Shown: positions 50,635 through 59,329 of the stretch, one piece after another | Position numbering within the stretch: position 1 is the stretch's first letter | Layout: every line of letters starts with the position of its first letter | From: Bradyrhizobiaceae bacterium Ga0074131 | GTDB lineage: Bacteria > Pseudomonadota > Alphaproteobacteria > Rhizobiales > Xanthobacteraceae | NCBI GenBank assembly: GCA_001464035.1 | Contig: LNEC01000017.1 | Location: 496,001 to 560,000, forward strand | Direction of reading: 5' to 3' | Length of the DNA: 64,000 nt | Position numbers and translations under genes: made by a program | Notes under the pieces: generated by a model | The model's input: the letters and a program-made list of their open reading frames with translations, nothing else | Told to the model about the DNA's origin: nothing | Database searches by the model: none

Positions 50635-51189
50635 ATGCTACCGGGTGCACAAAAAGATTCTCAGCAGATCAGCGAAGACTGGCAGCAGCTGGGCACAACC
50701 ATCGAGGGCGTAACGGTACGCGAGGTGCTACACGTCCCGCGCGACCACGGGGTAATCACCGAAATGTTCCGGCCGGAATGGGACCCTACCGGCCTGCCGG
50801 TGGTGCACATCTATCAATCCCGGCTTTTTGCCGGAGCTCTCGGCGCGTGGAGCTGTCACCGGCGATCGACCGACCGTCTATTCGTGAGCCAGGGCCATGT
50901 GAAGATCGTCTTGTTTGACGACCGCGATGGCAGCAAGACCACGGGCCGCATCATGGAACTGATAGCAGGTGACGTCAGGCCCTGCCTGGTGGTGGTGCCA
51001 CCGGGGATCTGGCACGGCCTGCAAAGCCTCGGCAGCATCGATGCGCTGGTTCTGAACTTCCCGACCGAGGCTTACAACTACAAGGATCCGGATCACTACC
51101 GCCTTCCGTATGATTCATCGGAAATTCCCTATGTGTGGAAAGTCGGCGACTCGACCAAGACCAGGAGCGACGCCGGGTCGCGAGGGTAG
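50635..51189 (+). CDS. RmlC-like cupin (dTDP-4-dehydrorhamnose 3,5-epimerase related)
   Basis: 184 residues. GVITEMFRPEWDP, VHIYQSRLFAGALGAWSCHR, DRLFVSQGHVKIVLFDDRDG, PCLVVVPPGIWHGLQSLG and NFPTEAYNYKDPDHYRLP follow RmlC step by step, including the HR and the final DPDHYRLP. The catalytic His of RmlC (H in the WHxH-type motif) appears as SCHRRS. It is a likely sugar 3- or 3,5-epimerase; rmlA, B and D are not in the window, so the substrate may be another 4-keto sugar. Forms an operon with the GT2 gene, 45 bases after it. Confidence 0.8.
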   Translation: MLPGAQKDSQQISEDWQQLGTTIEGVTVREVLHVPRDHGVITEMFRPEWDPTGLPVVHIYQSRLFAGALGAWSCHRRSTDRLFVSQGHVKIVLFDDRDGSKTTGRIMELIAGDVRPCLVVVPPGIWHGLQSLGSIDALVLNFPTEAYNYKDPDHYRLPYDSSEIPYVWKVGDSTKTRSDAGSRG

Positions 51190-51194
51190 ATCGG

Positions 51195-52658
51195 TCAATC
51201 AGCCTTTGTTTCGAGTTGCGCGCTGCGCCGGAATGTCCGGGCGAGCGCGATCAGGTCGCCCCGGACGTTCGCGACATTGAGCGCGAACGCGGAAGCGGCG
51301 TAGACCAACGCCCCGCCACCGAGCATGAGGACAAATCCCCACATGGTTTCCGGAAAGCCGAGTTGCAGGAAGGCCGCGAGCGGCGCGCAGGCGGCCGCGG
51401 TGCGCCACGCGTCGGAAAAGGCAAACGGCACGCGAAAGTGACGGCTTCCGAAACCAATCGCCAGAAGCAGCGCGATCGCATGACTCGCCACCATCGACCA
51501 TCCGGCTGCAACGATGCCGAACCTTGGCAGCAGCAGCACATTGGCCAGGATGTCAAAGGCGGCCGCCGGCGCGACCGCAAGAAGCATCCATTTGGTACGG
51601 CGGGCGATCTGAAATGCCATGGCAAAATGCAAGGTGAGAAACACCGACATGAATGCGCCGACCGCGGTCCAGGGCAGAACTTCGGCGACGGCGCCGGCCA
51701 GTTCATCACCAATGATTACCAACGCCAGCCGGCCCGGCGCGCACACGAAGAGAACGGTGACAGGGAGTCCGATTGCGATCAGCCAGCCGGACATGCGGTA
51801 CATAAGTTGTCGCGCAGGCTCCGCTCCGCGCTGACTGAACTCGAGGAAGACTTGCGGCCTGATCGCCAACGCGATCGGCGGAAGCAGCAAGCCCAGCGCG
51901 CGGCTGGCGATACCGGAAGCGGCCGCATAGGCCCCCGCCGCAGCGGAGCCGAGGCTGCCTGCGATCAGCAGCCGGTCCGAAGAAGCCAGGATCATGTATC
52001 CCAGGGAAACACCGGTGACCGGCGCGCCGTAGGCCCAGATTTCGCGCAGGCGCGGCTGGAATTCGCGCCACTCCTGCAGCGCGATGCGGATCGGGAACCG
52101 CGCGATTCCCGCCGCCACGAGCGACGCGACGGCGAGGCCCGTCAAGGCAACCAGCGGGTCCCCTGGCCGCCATGCCAGACCTGCGATCGCGAGAAGGAGA
52201 CCCAGGAGCGCCTGCACCGCCTGGGCTGCGACGAAACTCAGGTGGCGCTCCGCCGCTCTGGTCCAGCCCAGGCTGATCGCCGCCCATGAGCCGGACAACA
52301 GAACCGACAAGCCGACGACTCCAAGCCATGTTCGATCGACCGCCCACAGCTGCAGCACGAAAATGCCGACCGTCCATACGCCGGAGACGGCGATGGCCGA
52401 CAGGACGAAGCCGATCAGCACGGCCGCGGCAAACCGCGCACGGCCGTTCTCGTCGATTTCTTCCGCATGAAGCCGGATGACGCTGGACTGAAGCCAGCTG
52501 AAGCCGGCGGTCTGGCAAAGTGTCGCCACCACCAGCACCGTCACATACTCGCCATATCGCTCCGCGGGCAACAGCCGCGCGAGCACGAGCACCGACAGCA
52601 GGCTTGCCACCCCGGAGAACAGGTTGCTGACGGCGTAGGTTGCCAACCGGACTTTCAT
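51195..52658 (-). CDS. Wzx-type polysaccharide flippase (MATE/MOP superfamily)
   Basis: 487 residues with about 14 membrane helices. The N-terminus RLATYAVSNLFSGVASLLSV, then ARLLPAERYGEYVTVLVVA, is the usual Wzx/RfbX start, and LREIWAYGAPVTGVSLGYMI and ALAIRPQVFLEFSQRG follow. It should move the undecaprenyl-linked repeat unit across the inner membrane. Its stop is 6 bases from the stop of the convergent RmlC-like gene, and its start is 4 bases from the stop of the upstream GT2 gene, so the two are co-transcribed. Confidence 0.87.
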   Translation of the reverse strand: MKVRLATYAVSNLFSGVASLLSVLVLARLLPAERYGEYVTVLVVATLCQTAGFSWLQSSVIRLHAEEIDENGRARFAAAVLIGFVLSAIAVSGVWTVGIFVLQLWAVDRTWLGVVGLSVLLSGSWAAISLGWTRAAERHLSFVAAQAVQALLGLLLAIAGLAWRPGDPLVALTGLAVASLVAAGIARFPIRIALQEWREFQPRLREIWAYGAPVTGVSLGYMILASSDRLLIAGSLGSAAAGAYAAASGIASRALGLLLPPIALAIRPQVFLEFSQRGAEPARQLMYRMSGWLIAIGLPVTVLFVCAPGRLALVIIGDELAGAVAEVLPWTAVGAFMSVFLTLHFAMAFQIARRTKWMLLAVAPAAAFDILANVLLLPRFGIVAAGWSMVASHAIALLLAIGFGSRHFRVPFAFSDAWRTAAACAPLAAFLQLGFPETMWGFVLMLGGGALVYAASAFALNVANVRGDLIALARTFRRSAQLETKAD

Positions 52659-52662
52659 TCGA

Positions 52663-53688
52663 TCATCCGGTCTGCGCTCTGGCGGTACGGAACGCTCTTG
52701 CCTGGAGGCGCCGGCAGCAACGATAAGCGGCCAACATTATTCGCGCGCTCGCCCCTGTACCCGGCAGCCTGGCGCTGCGCGCCAACACGCGCCGCACCAG
52801 CCGGTAATCCGCCGTAACGACGACGTCGAATGTCTCTCGCGCCCCAACGTCGTCGTCAGCGAGCAACTGCATGATGCCGTTGTGCAATAATCTATCGAGC
52901 ACCAGACGGTACGCCTCTTCATCGAGACCGCGGTCCAGCCACTTTAACAGGATTTGCGATCGGCATTGATGCATCTGCGCCCGGTTGCGGTGCGACATCG
53001 AATTCTCGTGTGTCCGGTAGCGGACGAGCAAGCCCGGCAGATAGGCAAAATCGAAGCGAGCGCTCAACCGCAACCACATGTCGAAATCTTCGTAGAACAG
53101 GCTTTCATCATAACCGCCGACGGCTGCGATAGCGCTCCGGCGTAGCATGACCGCCGGTGCCGGCAGAAAATTGTTAACCACAATACGATTGAACAGGCTT
53201 CCGTGCGGTGGCGTCGCGCCGCCGAGCGCTGCGTCGAGGAAGGATGGGACGCGTGGGCTGCCTGCGGCATCAACGACCAGCATGTCGCTGTAAACAGCGG
53301 CGACGTGCTCAGGCTGCGCCAGAAAATACTGAAGCTGGCGCTCGACCCGGTCGGGCTCGTGGCAATCGTCCCCGGAAAGCGAGCAGATGAAAGGCGCCGA
53401 GGTTCGCGCCAGCGCAGCGTTGCGATTGGCGCAAATACCGCGGTTGGTCGGGTTCCGGATGAATTGCGCAGGGTAGCCGGTGCGCGCCAGCCAGGCTTCG
53501 ATGACATCGGCGCTGCCATCGGTCGACGCATCGTCGGTGATGATGACTTCGAAATTCCGGAAGGTTTGACGGCGCAGGGAGTCGAGCGCCTGCTCGACAT
53601 AGCTTGCTTGATTGTAGCAGGTGACAAGCACGCTCACGAGCGGAACGCTCGGCGCGGATGTCAGGTGTTCATCGGACGTCGTACTCAT
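52663..53688 (-). CDS. Glycosyltransferase family 2
   Basis: 341 residues. GT-A motifs: VSVLVTCYNQASYVEQALDS, VIITDDASTDGSADVIEA, NRGICANRNAALAR, FICSLSGDDCHEPDRV (DD metal site) and GGYDESLFYEDFDMWLRLS with the catalytic ED pair (YEDFD). The C-terminal 80 residues are basic and helical. It starts an operon with the Wzx flippase gene. Donor and acceptor sugars unknown. Confidence 0.9.
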   Translation of the reverse strand: MSTTSDEHLTSAPSVPLVSVLVTCYNQASYVEQALDSLRRQTFRNFEVIITDDASTDGSADVIEAWLARTGYPAQFIRNPTNRGICANRNAALARTSAPFICSLSGDDCHEPDRVERQLQYFLAQPEHVAAVYSDMLVVDAAGSPRVPSFLDAALGGATPPHGSLFNRIVVNNFLPAPAVMLRRSAIAAVGGYDESLFYEDFDMWLRLSARFDFAYLPGLLVRYRTHENSMSHRNRAQMHQCRSQILLKWLDRGLDEEAYRLVLDRLLHNGIMQLLADDDVGARETFDVVVTADYRLVRRVLARSARLPGTGASARIMLAAYRCCRRLQARAFRTARAQTG

Positions 53689-53752
53689 GCTCCGGCAGTC
53701 CCGGCAGTACCACTCACTCCGGCCAATATACCTGCCGGAAAAGCGACGGGCG

Positions 53753-54397
53753 CTAGTAACCGTTTACCCCGGACTTGATTGTCCGGGCGGGAATTCCCGC
53801 AACCATGACGTTGGGTTCGACATCCCGCAGAACGACCGCGCCCGCAGCGACAACCGCGCCCGCACCGATCTTGAGCCGCTCGCGTATCACCGCGCCCTGC
53901 CCGATGAACGCCCGATCACCAATTTCCACGCCGCCGGCTATGTTCGCTCCGGGGCCGATGGTGCAACATATTCCGGTCAGGCAGTCGTGACCCATCAGCG
54001 CGCCCCGGTTGACGATCGTATGCTCGCCGAGATCGGCGTTCGATCCCACCACCGCGCCCGCGTTCAAGATGCATCCGTCGTGAATCCGAGCTCGCTTCGA
54101 CACACTGGCGAGTGGATGGATCAGCGAGCTGAACCTGTAGCCTCGGCCTCGCATGCTCTCGATGAAGGCACGTCGCATCGTTGTCACGATGGCACACACC
54201 ACGTCGCAATCATTCGGCCCGAAGGGAATGTCATCGACCCAGAAAATCGGCAGGCCTTCGAGCATGGAGCCCGCATCGGGTCGCACGATGCTGTTGACGA
54301 AGCCGATCGGAGCAACCCCGCCGGCGGCTTCGGCGATGTCAAGTGCTTCGACGGCAAATTGCCCGTCGCCCAGAATTAACAGTGATCGAACTGCCAT
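53753..54397 (-). CDS. PglD/NeuD-like sugar O- or N-acetyltransferase (left-handed beta helix)
   Basis: 214 residues from the ATG at 54397. The N-terminal PglD domain (SLLILGDGQFAVEALDIAEA) is followed by hexapeptide repeats: HDGCILNAGAVVGSNADLG, HTIVNRGALMGHDCLTGICC, GAVIRERLKIGAGAVVAAGA, then AGIPARTIKSG. His in MGHDCL is the catalytic base in PglD. It would acetylate an amino sugar nucleotide; with the 3-amino sugar pathway at 43-45 kb it could do the WbpD-like step, but PglD-type substrates are usually 4-amino sugars. Confidence 0.85.
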   Translation of the reverse strand: MAVRSLLILGDGQFAVEALDIAEAAGGVAPIGFVNSIVRPDAGSMLEGLPIFWVDDIPFGPNDCDVVCAIVTTMRRAFIESMRGRGYRFSSLIHPLASVSKRARIHDGCILNAGAVVGSNADLGEHTIVNRGALMGHDCLTGICCTIGPGANIAGGVEIGDRAFIGQGAVIRERLKIGAGAVVAAGAVVLRDVEPNVMVAGIPARTIKSGVNGY

Positions 54398-54561
54398 TGC
54401 GGCACGGGTAGCATGGAATAGGCCACTTTGAAACGCCACGGTATCCGAGAAACGCCACCATATCATGTGACAACATGGACCGCCGCGCAGTCCGGCAATG
54501 CCGGCCCCCTCCTTCCGCGATCCGCACGCGAAGTACGGCACCCGGCCGGCTTGAGGTCGAG

Positions 54562-54715
54562 TTACCGGTCCCGCAGATAAATGCGCTCGTAAGCATCGAC
54601 CATGGCGTCGACCGAATAGCGCTCATGGATGCGGCGTTGTCGGATCATCGTCGCCGAGGCTCCTGAGCGCGCCCGCCAGGGCTCGCGCCACGCGCCGAAA
54701 GCCACGACGTCGATG
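54562..54715 (-). pseudogene. Remnant of a GT4 glycosyltransferase C-terminus
   Basis: Reading from the TAA at 54562-54564 backwards: RQRRIHERYSVDAMVDAYER, then IYLRDR and stop. This nearly repeats the C-terminus of the intact GT4 at 55688 (RQNRVRERYSVDAMVDAYER, then LYLCGP). Upstream, in another frame, ARALAGALRSLGDDDPTT looks like the preceding helix of a GT4, so one frameshift separates the two bits. No N-terminal parts exist. It is a broken partial paralogue left after recombination or deletion. Confidence 0.75.
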
Positions 54716-54749
54716 GCGGGAAGTCACACCGGTTGCCGGTTGTCCTCCT

Positions 54750-55610
54750 CTAGCTGCGCGGCCTTAGCACAGCGTGGAATTCCCTGACCAAAAGATCATC
54801 TTGGCCGAGGTGCCGGAATTCCGGCGCCAGTTTCGCCGCCGCAAGGGGCGCCATGCTCCATCGCCGCGCCGACTTTACTTCCACGAGAAACCCGGCCTGC
54901 TCGAACATCCTACACATCTCGGAGAATCGGATACGATTGGTATAGAAGCCGGAGCCAGCCATGAACTCGGTTTCCCACCAGCGAGAGGCAACGCGCATAT
55001 TGTTAAGTCCTCCGCCGAGATGATCACGCAGATCAATTTGATGGCTGGCGATGCCATCGGGCTTGAGGATCCTGCGCATCTCCGCCGCGATCTGCACAAA
55101 CTCGTTGCGCCGCACATGCTCCAGGACAGCCTGTGAAAATATGAAGTCGACGCTTGCCGTCGGTATATCCCGATACGATTGCAGTCCCTTGGTCGAATAG
55201 ACCGCATCGCACGCCGCCAGAATATCGTCGAACCCCCCTGCCCGCTCGAAGTTCGGTGGCGCCAAGCCCTCGCGCGAACAGATCCTACCCATTTCCCGGT
55301 AGGTTTCGATATCCCTGCTCGCATAGTCGCCGGCATCGATGAGGTAAAATTTCGAGAATCCCATCGCCTTCGCAGCTACCGCCGAACCGGCTGAATCGCC
55401 GGGGCCCATCTCGAGGCCCACCAGGCCGGATCGTCCGGACAATCCGACGCTGACGAGATGGTGTCTCAAAACCTTGAACGCGTAGTCGGGGTTCTGCATC
55501 TCGCCGTGTGAGTAGATGCCGATCTTTTTCCAAACGCTGTAAGGCACCGGCAGCGACGCCAGCACGAGTTTTGCGGCGATCCGCGCATACCAAGGTATGG
55601 CAATATCCAT
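54750..55610 (-). CDS. SAM-dependent methyltransferase
   Basis: 286 residues from the ATG at 55610. Motif I GLVGLEMGPGDSAGSAVAAK, acidic LIDAGDYA after it, motif IV SVDFIFSQAVLEHVRRNEF and RRILKPDGIASHQIDLRDHL form a class I methyltransferase fold (about 65-200). RVASRWWETEFMAGSGFYTNRI is typical of members in O-antigen loci. It probably methylates a sugar hydroxyl of the polymer. It lies between an intact GT4 gene (stop 77 bases upstream) and the GT4 remnant. Confidence 0.82.
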   Translation of the reverse strand: MDIAIPWYARIAAKLVLASLPVPYSVWKKIGIYSHGEMQNPDYAFKVLRHHLVSVGLSGRSGLVGLEMGPGDSAGSAVAAKAMGFSKFYLIDAGDYASRDIETYREMGRICSREGLAPPNFERAGGFDDILAACDAVYSTKGLQSYRDIPTASVDFIFSQAVLEHVRRNEFVQIAAEMRRILKPDGIASHQIDLRDHLGGGLNNMRVASRWWETEFMAGSGFYTNRIRFSEMCRMFEQAGFLVEVKSARRWSMAPLAAAKLAPEFRHLGQDDLLVREFHAVLRPRS

Positions 55611-55687
55611 GTCAGTCGATCCCTTCCGCAAGCTGCGCCAGCATTTCAATCTGCCATCTGAGGCCGCGAGCCGGACACGGCGCGCAA

Positions 55688-56842
55688 CTACGGACCACAC
55701 AAATAAAGTCGCTCGTAAGCATCAACCATAGCATCAACGGAGTAACGCTCGCGGACACGGTTTTGCCGAACCTCCCGATTTCGGTCGCCGGCGCCGAGGT
55801 TGCCTACAGCTATCGCCAGGCCTCGCGTCAGGTCGTCGGCATTCTGTGGCTCGACAAGGACACAGTCCGGCATATCTTCCAAAGCTTCCGGGTTACCCCC
55901 GACATTCGTGGCCACCACCGGCAGCCCTGCGGCCAGCTTCTCGAGGAGCGCGTTGGAAAACCCCTCCTCATGTGACGCCAAGACGCCCACATCCATGGCC
56001 GAAAGCAGCATCGGCACGTCGCTCCTCTGCCCCATCAGGTTTACCCGGCCTTCGATGCCAAGCCGGCGTATATCGCTCAGCAAGCCGTGGGCAATGCCGC
56101 GATCTTCTCCAGCCAGAAATAATCTAAGGCGGGGATCGTTCGCGGCTATCCGGGCAAAGGCCTCGATCAACTCACGATGACCCTTATAGGGAATGAGATT
56201 GGCCACCATCGCAATCGCAATATCGCCGTTCGAAAGCCCCAGTTTGCTGCGGGTTTCATCGCGACGATCTCGCGCCTCGTCGAGGCGGGCGAAATCCAGG
56301 CCGTTTGGAACGACGACGATGCGCGAAACATCGTATCCGTCGCGCAGTTCGGTGTCGACGGCGACCGCCCGCGAGTTTGCCGTAACAACGTCCGACCAGA
56401 GGTTGGCGAACCGATCCAACCATTTCCAGCCGGGATGGCGGTCCTGATGCGTGCCGAGCGCGCGCTTCGACGTGATGACCAATGGAGCGAACGCGATACG
56501 TCCGGCAAGCGAGCCCATGAAATTGGTAAGCGGCAGAAAGCAATGCACGACATCCGGCCGCCACCGCAGAACTCGCCAAATCAGACGCGCCTGGCACACG
56601 AAAAGAGTGGCCAGCCGGACGATCTTTAACGGGCGGGTGGAATCGTAGCCCCCGTAACTGACATGGACACCCGCCCGTTCAAACCGCTCGAGCAGCGCAC
56701 CGTATTTTGCCAGCGGGAAGACATCGATATCCCAGCCGCGGATCTTGAGTTGCTCGGCGAGCATCGCAAGCTGAGTTTCCGTTCCGCCGACTATCAATGA
56801 TCCCACGACGAGGAGGATGCGGCCCCGGCCCCCGCCATTCAT
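55688..56842 (-). CDS. Glycosyltransferase family 4
   Basis: 384 residues from the ATG at 56842 (a TTG 18 bases earlier is possible). The N-terminal LLVVGSLIVGGTETQLAMLA (the GGT loop) and C-terminal donor site VPNGLDFARLDEAR, MVANLIPYKGHRELIEAFAR, VLASHEEGFSNALLEKLAAG (EX7E as EEGFSNALLE) and a SVDAMVDAYERLY tail. Retaining GT-B enzyme for the lipid-linked repeat unit. Its C-terminal tail is duplicated as the remnant at 54562-54715. Confidence 0.9.
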   Translation of the reverse strand: MNGGGRGRILLVVGSLIVGGTETQLAMLAEQLKIRGWDIDVFPLAKYGALLERFERAGVHVSYGGYDSTRPLKIVRLATLFVCQARLIWRVLRWRPDVVHCFLPLTNFMGSLAGRIAFAPLVITSKRALGTHQDRHPGWKWLDRFANLWSDVVTANSRAVAVDTELRDGYDVSRIVVVPNGLDFARLDEARDRRDETRSKLGLSNGDIAIAMVANLIPYKGHRELIEAFARIAANDPRLRLFLAGEDRGIAHGLLSDIRRLGIEGRVNLMGQRSDVPMLLSAMDVGVLASHEEGFSNALLEKLAAGLPVVATNVGGNPEALEDMPDCVLVEPQNADDLTRGLAIAVGNLGAGDRNREVRQNRVRERYSVDAMVDAYERLYLCGP

Positions 56843-57029
56843 CGTGTTTTGCTTGTTCAATCTTCGGACCTAGACCTCAGGCGGACAAATAAACGTGGAA
56901 AGAGAGCCTATTGGCGGAAGCATCGCTGTCGCAAACATCAAGTTCCCGCCGTGTCCAGCCCCGTGATGCGCGCTTTACACGAAACGGACCGCCCAATTCA
57001 ACCGTCCATCGCGTCCCCCCAACCCGGCT

Positions 57030-58205
57030 TCAGGCCATTAATTCATCGTATATCGCAATGGTCTCCGCAGCCACGCGATGCATCGAGAAGTCCGTGGCAA
57101 TTAGGGCTCGGGCTGAGGAACCGTATATTTGACGTAAACCGGGCTGTTCGATCGCCTGTCGCAAGGCGTCCGCCAGAGCTGGAACGTCCCGCGGGGGAAC
57201 CAGCCAGCCTGTGATGCCTTGCTGGACGATCTCCCGGCAGCCGGGAATGTCGGTTGCAACGATTGCACATCCGCTCGCGGCGGCCTCAAGCAGGGACTTC
57301 GGAAGCCCTTCACCGTAGTAAGTGGGCAAGCACACGATTTGCGCTTGGGAGAAGACGCCCGGCATATCGTCCCGCCAGCCCCAGAATTCAACGACCCTCT
57401 CACTCACCCATGCATCGATTTCCGGCTGGCTTACGCTCGCTGGATTTGCCAGGTCCGGCTTGCCCACCAGCGCAAAACGCGCGCTTATTCCTCGCGCCTG
57501 TAACAGCCGCGCCGCTTCCACAAATTCACCGACGCCTTTTTCCCGAAGCAGCCGCGCGGGCAAGATAACCAAAGGCGCCGGACTGGCTACGGCAACCTGG
57601 CGATAGGCGCTGGGATCAACTCCCGCACCGCGGATGAGTCTGATCGATCCGGCGTTTGCCAATCCGTCGCCAACAACCTTGTCCCGATCGTCACTGTTCT
57701 GAACGATCAGACGGGAATTGCTGCCGCCAAGGGCTAATTTGAGCGCGGGCTTTATCATCCGGCGCAATATCTTCGCGCGCCAGCCGACCGACGAAAACAC
57801 GTAGCCTAGCCCGCCGAGCGCGTTGACAATCCCCTTTATTCCCAGGCTACGCGCTGCGATCGATCCGTAGATCACCGGCTTGAGGGCGACGTGATGGACG
57901 ATATCGGGGGCCTCGCGACGATAGATCCGGGCCAGACGGATGAGGGTACGAAACTCTTCCAGCGGATTGAGCCCGCCGCGATTGAACGGCACCGGATACA
58001 GTGCGAGGCCGGCATCGGTGATCTGCCTGGCGTGGCGGTCGACCCGCGTTGCCACGGCCACGTCGTAACCGGCCTGACGCGCGGCTATGGCGAGTTCGAG
58101 CCGATGCGAGACGAAGTACCAGTCCTCGGTCACGACAAACAGCAGCTTCGGGCGCCGCGCGGCGTCGGCGAACTCCAAGGGTGGTTGTCTGCTGGTTGAG
58201 GCCAA
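57030..58205 (-). CDS. Glycosyltransferase family 4 (WbpT/PglA-like subgroup)
   Basis: 391 residues from a TTG at 58205; the frame stays open a little further upstream and the true start is uncertain. KLLFVVTEDWYFVSHRLELA near residue 20, then HHVALKPVIYGSIAARSLGI, NALGGLGYVFSS, VQNSDDRD, LILPARLLREKGVGEF and PTYYGEGLPKSLLEAAASG (EX7E EGLPKSLLE) are typical of the GT4 group of PglA, WbpT and CapM. Adds HexNAc or a similar sugar. The 188-base gap to the next GT4 gene contains nothing recognisable. Confidence 0.88.
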   Translation of the reverse strand: MASTSRQPPLEFADAARRPKLLFVVTEDWYFVSHRLELAIAARQAGYDVAVATRVDRHARQITDAGLALYPVPFNRGGLNPLEEFRTLIRLARIYRREAPDIVHHVALKPVIYGSIAARSLGIKGIVNALGGLGYVFSSVGWRAKILRRMIKPALKLALGGSNSRLIVQNSDDRDKVVGDGLANAGSIRLIRGAGVDPSAYRQVAVASPAPLVILPARLLREKGVGEFVEAARLLQARGISARFALVGKPDLANPASVSQPEIDAWVSERVVEFWGWRDDMPGVFSQAQIVCLPTYYGEGLPKSLLEAAASGCAIVATDIPGCREIVQQGITGWLVPPRDVPALADALRQAIEQPGLRQIYGSSARALIATDFSMHRVAAETIAIYDELMA

Positions 58206-58268
58206 GGTCCCGGAGCGCCCTATGTTATCGACCGGCAGCCGCCCCGGAGGAAATCTCCGTAAAGCGGC

Positions 58269-59279
58269 TCACGCGGCACGATAAAATTCCTTGTACCAGT
58301 CGACGAAGCGCTGAACGCCCTGTTCGATCGGCGTGCTCGGTTGAAAGCCGATATCCGTTACCAGCGCCTCGACATCCGCGAAGGTGCGCGGCACGTCGCC
58401 GGGCTGCAGCGGCAGCATGTTCTTCAACGCCTTCTTGCCCACCGCCTTCTCGATGCATTCGATGAAATACATCAGCTCCACCGGCTGATTGTTGCCGATG
58501 TTATAGAGGCGGTAAGGCGCCGCCGACGTGCCCGGATCGGGCTCGGCGCCATTCCAGGCCGGATTTGGTGTCGCGACCTTGTCCAGCGTCCTGACGACAC
58601 CTTCGACAATATCGTCGATGAAAGTGAAATCGCGGGCATGTCGCCCGAAATTGAAGACATCGATCGGCTCCCCGGCGATGATCTTCCTGGTAAACAGGAA
58701 GAGCGACATGTCCGGCCGGCCCCACGGCCCGTAGACGGTGAAGAAACGCAGGCCCGTCACCGGCAGTCCATAAAGGTGGGAATAGGAATGAGCCATCAGC
58801 TCGTTGGCCTTCTTGCTGGCGGCATACAGGTTCAGGGGATGATCGACGTTGTCGTGGATGCTGAACGGCATCCTGGTATTGGCGCCGTAGACCGAGCTGG
58901 ACGACGCGTAGACGAGGTGGGCGACCCCGTGATGGCGGCAACCCTCCAGGATATGCAGGAAGCCGACCATATTTGAATCGACGTAGGAATGCGGATTTTC
59001 GAACGCGTAGCGTACCCCCGCCTGGGCGGCGAGATTGACGACGCGATCGGGCTTGTGCTCTTCGAACACCCGCTCGATTTCCCGGCGATCGGCAAGGTCG
59101 GCCTTCACGAACTGAAAATTGTTCTGTCCCTGCAGCCGCGCCAGACGGGCAAGCTTGAGATTGACGTCATAATAGTCATTGAGGTTGTCGAGCCCTATGA
59201 CGTCGTCGCCGCGGGCGATCAACGTCTTCGCGGTTTGCGAGCCGATGAACCCGGCAACGCCGGTGACCAGAACCTTCAT
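58269..59279 (-). CDS. UDP-uronate 4-epimerase (UDP-glucuronate 4-epimerase family)
   Basis: 336 residues from the ATG at 59279. An extended SDR: VTGVAGFIGSQTAKTLIARG (GxxGxxG), GLDNLNDYYDVNLKLARL, NLAAQAGVRYAFENPHSYV, YASSSSVYGANTRMPFS with the catalytic Ser, and LYAASKKANE (YxxxK). The DNLNDYYDVxLK and RHARDFTFIDDIVEGVVR motifs are signatures of UDP-GlcA 4-epimerases (LpsL/Cap1J). It makes UDP-galacturonate or the HexNAc-uronate equivalent from the product of the adjacent dehydrogenase. Confidence 0.92.
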   Translation of the reverse strand: MKVLVTGVAGFIGSQTAKTLIARGDDVIGLDNLNDYYDVNLKLARLARLQGQNNFQFVKADLADRREIERVFEEHKPDRVVNLAAQAGVRYAFENPHSYVDSNMVGFLHILEGCRHHGVAHLVYASSSSVYGANTRMPFSIHDNVDHPLNLYAASKKANELMAHSYSHLYGLPVTGLRFFTVYGPWGRPDMSLFLFTRKIIAGEPIDVFNFGRHARDFTFIDDIVEGVVRTLDKVATPNPAWNGAEPDPGTSAAPYRLYNIGNNQPVELMYFIECIEKAVGKKALKNMLPLQPGDVPRTFADVEALVTDIGFQPSTPIEQGVQRFVDWYKEFYRAA

Positions 59280-59329
59280 GCCATCAGTCTCCCGCGAGCC
59301 GCCAAGCGGCGACGCTCTCCTTGCAAGCC

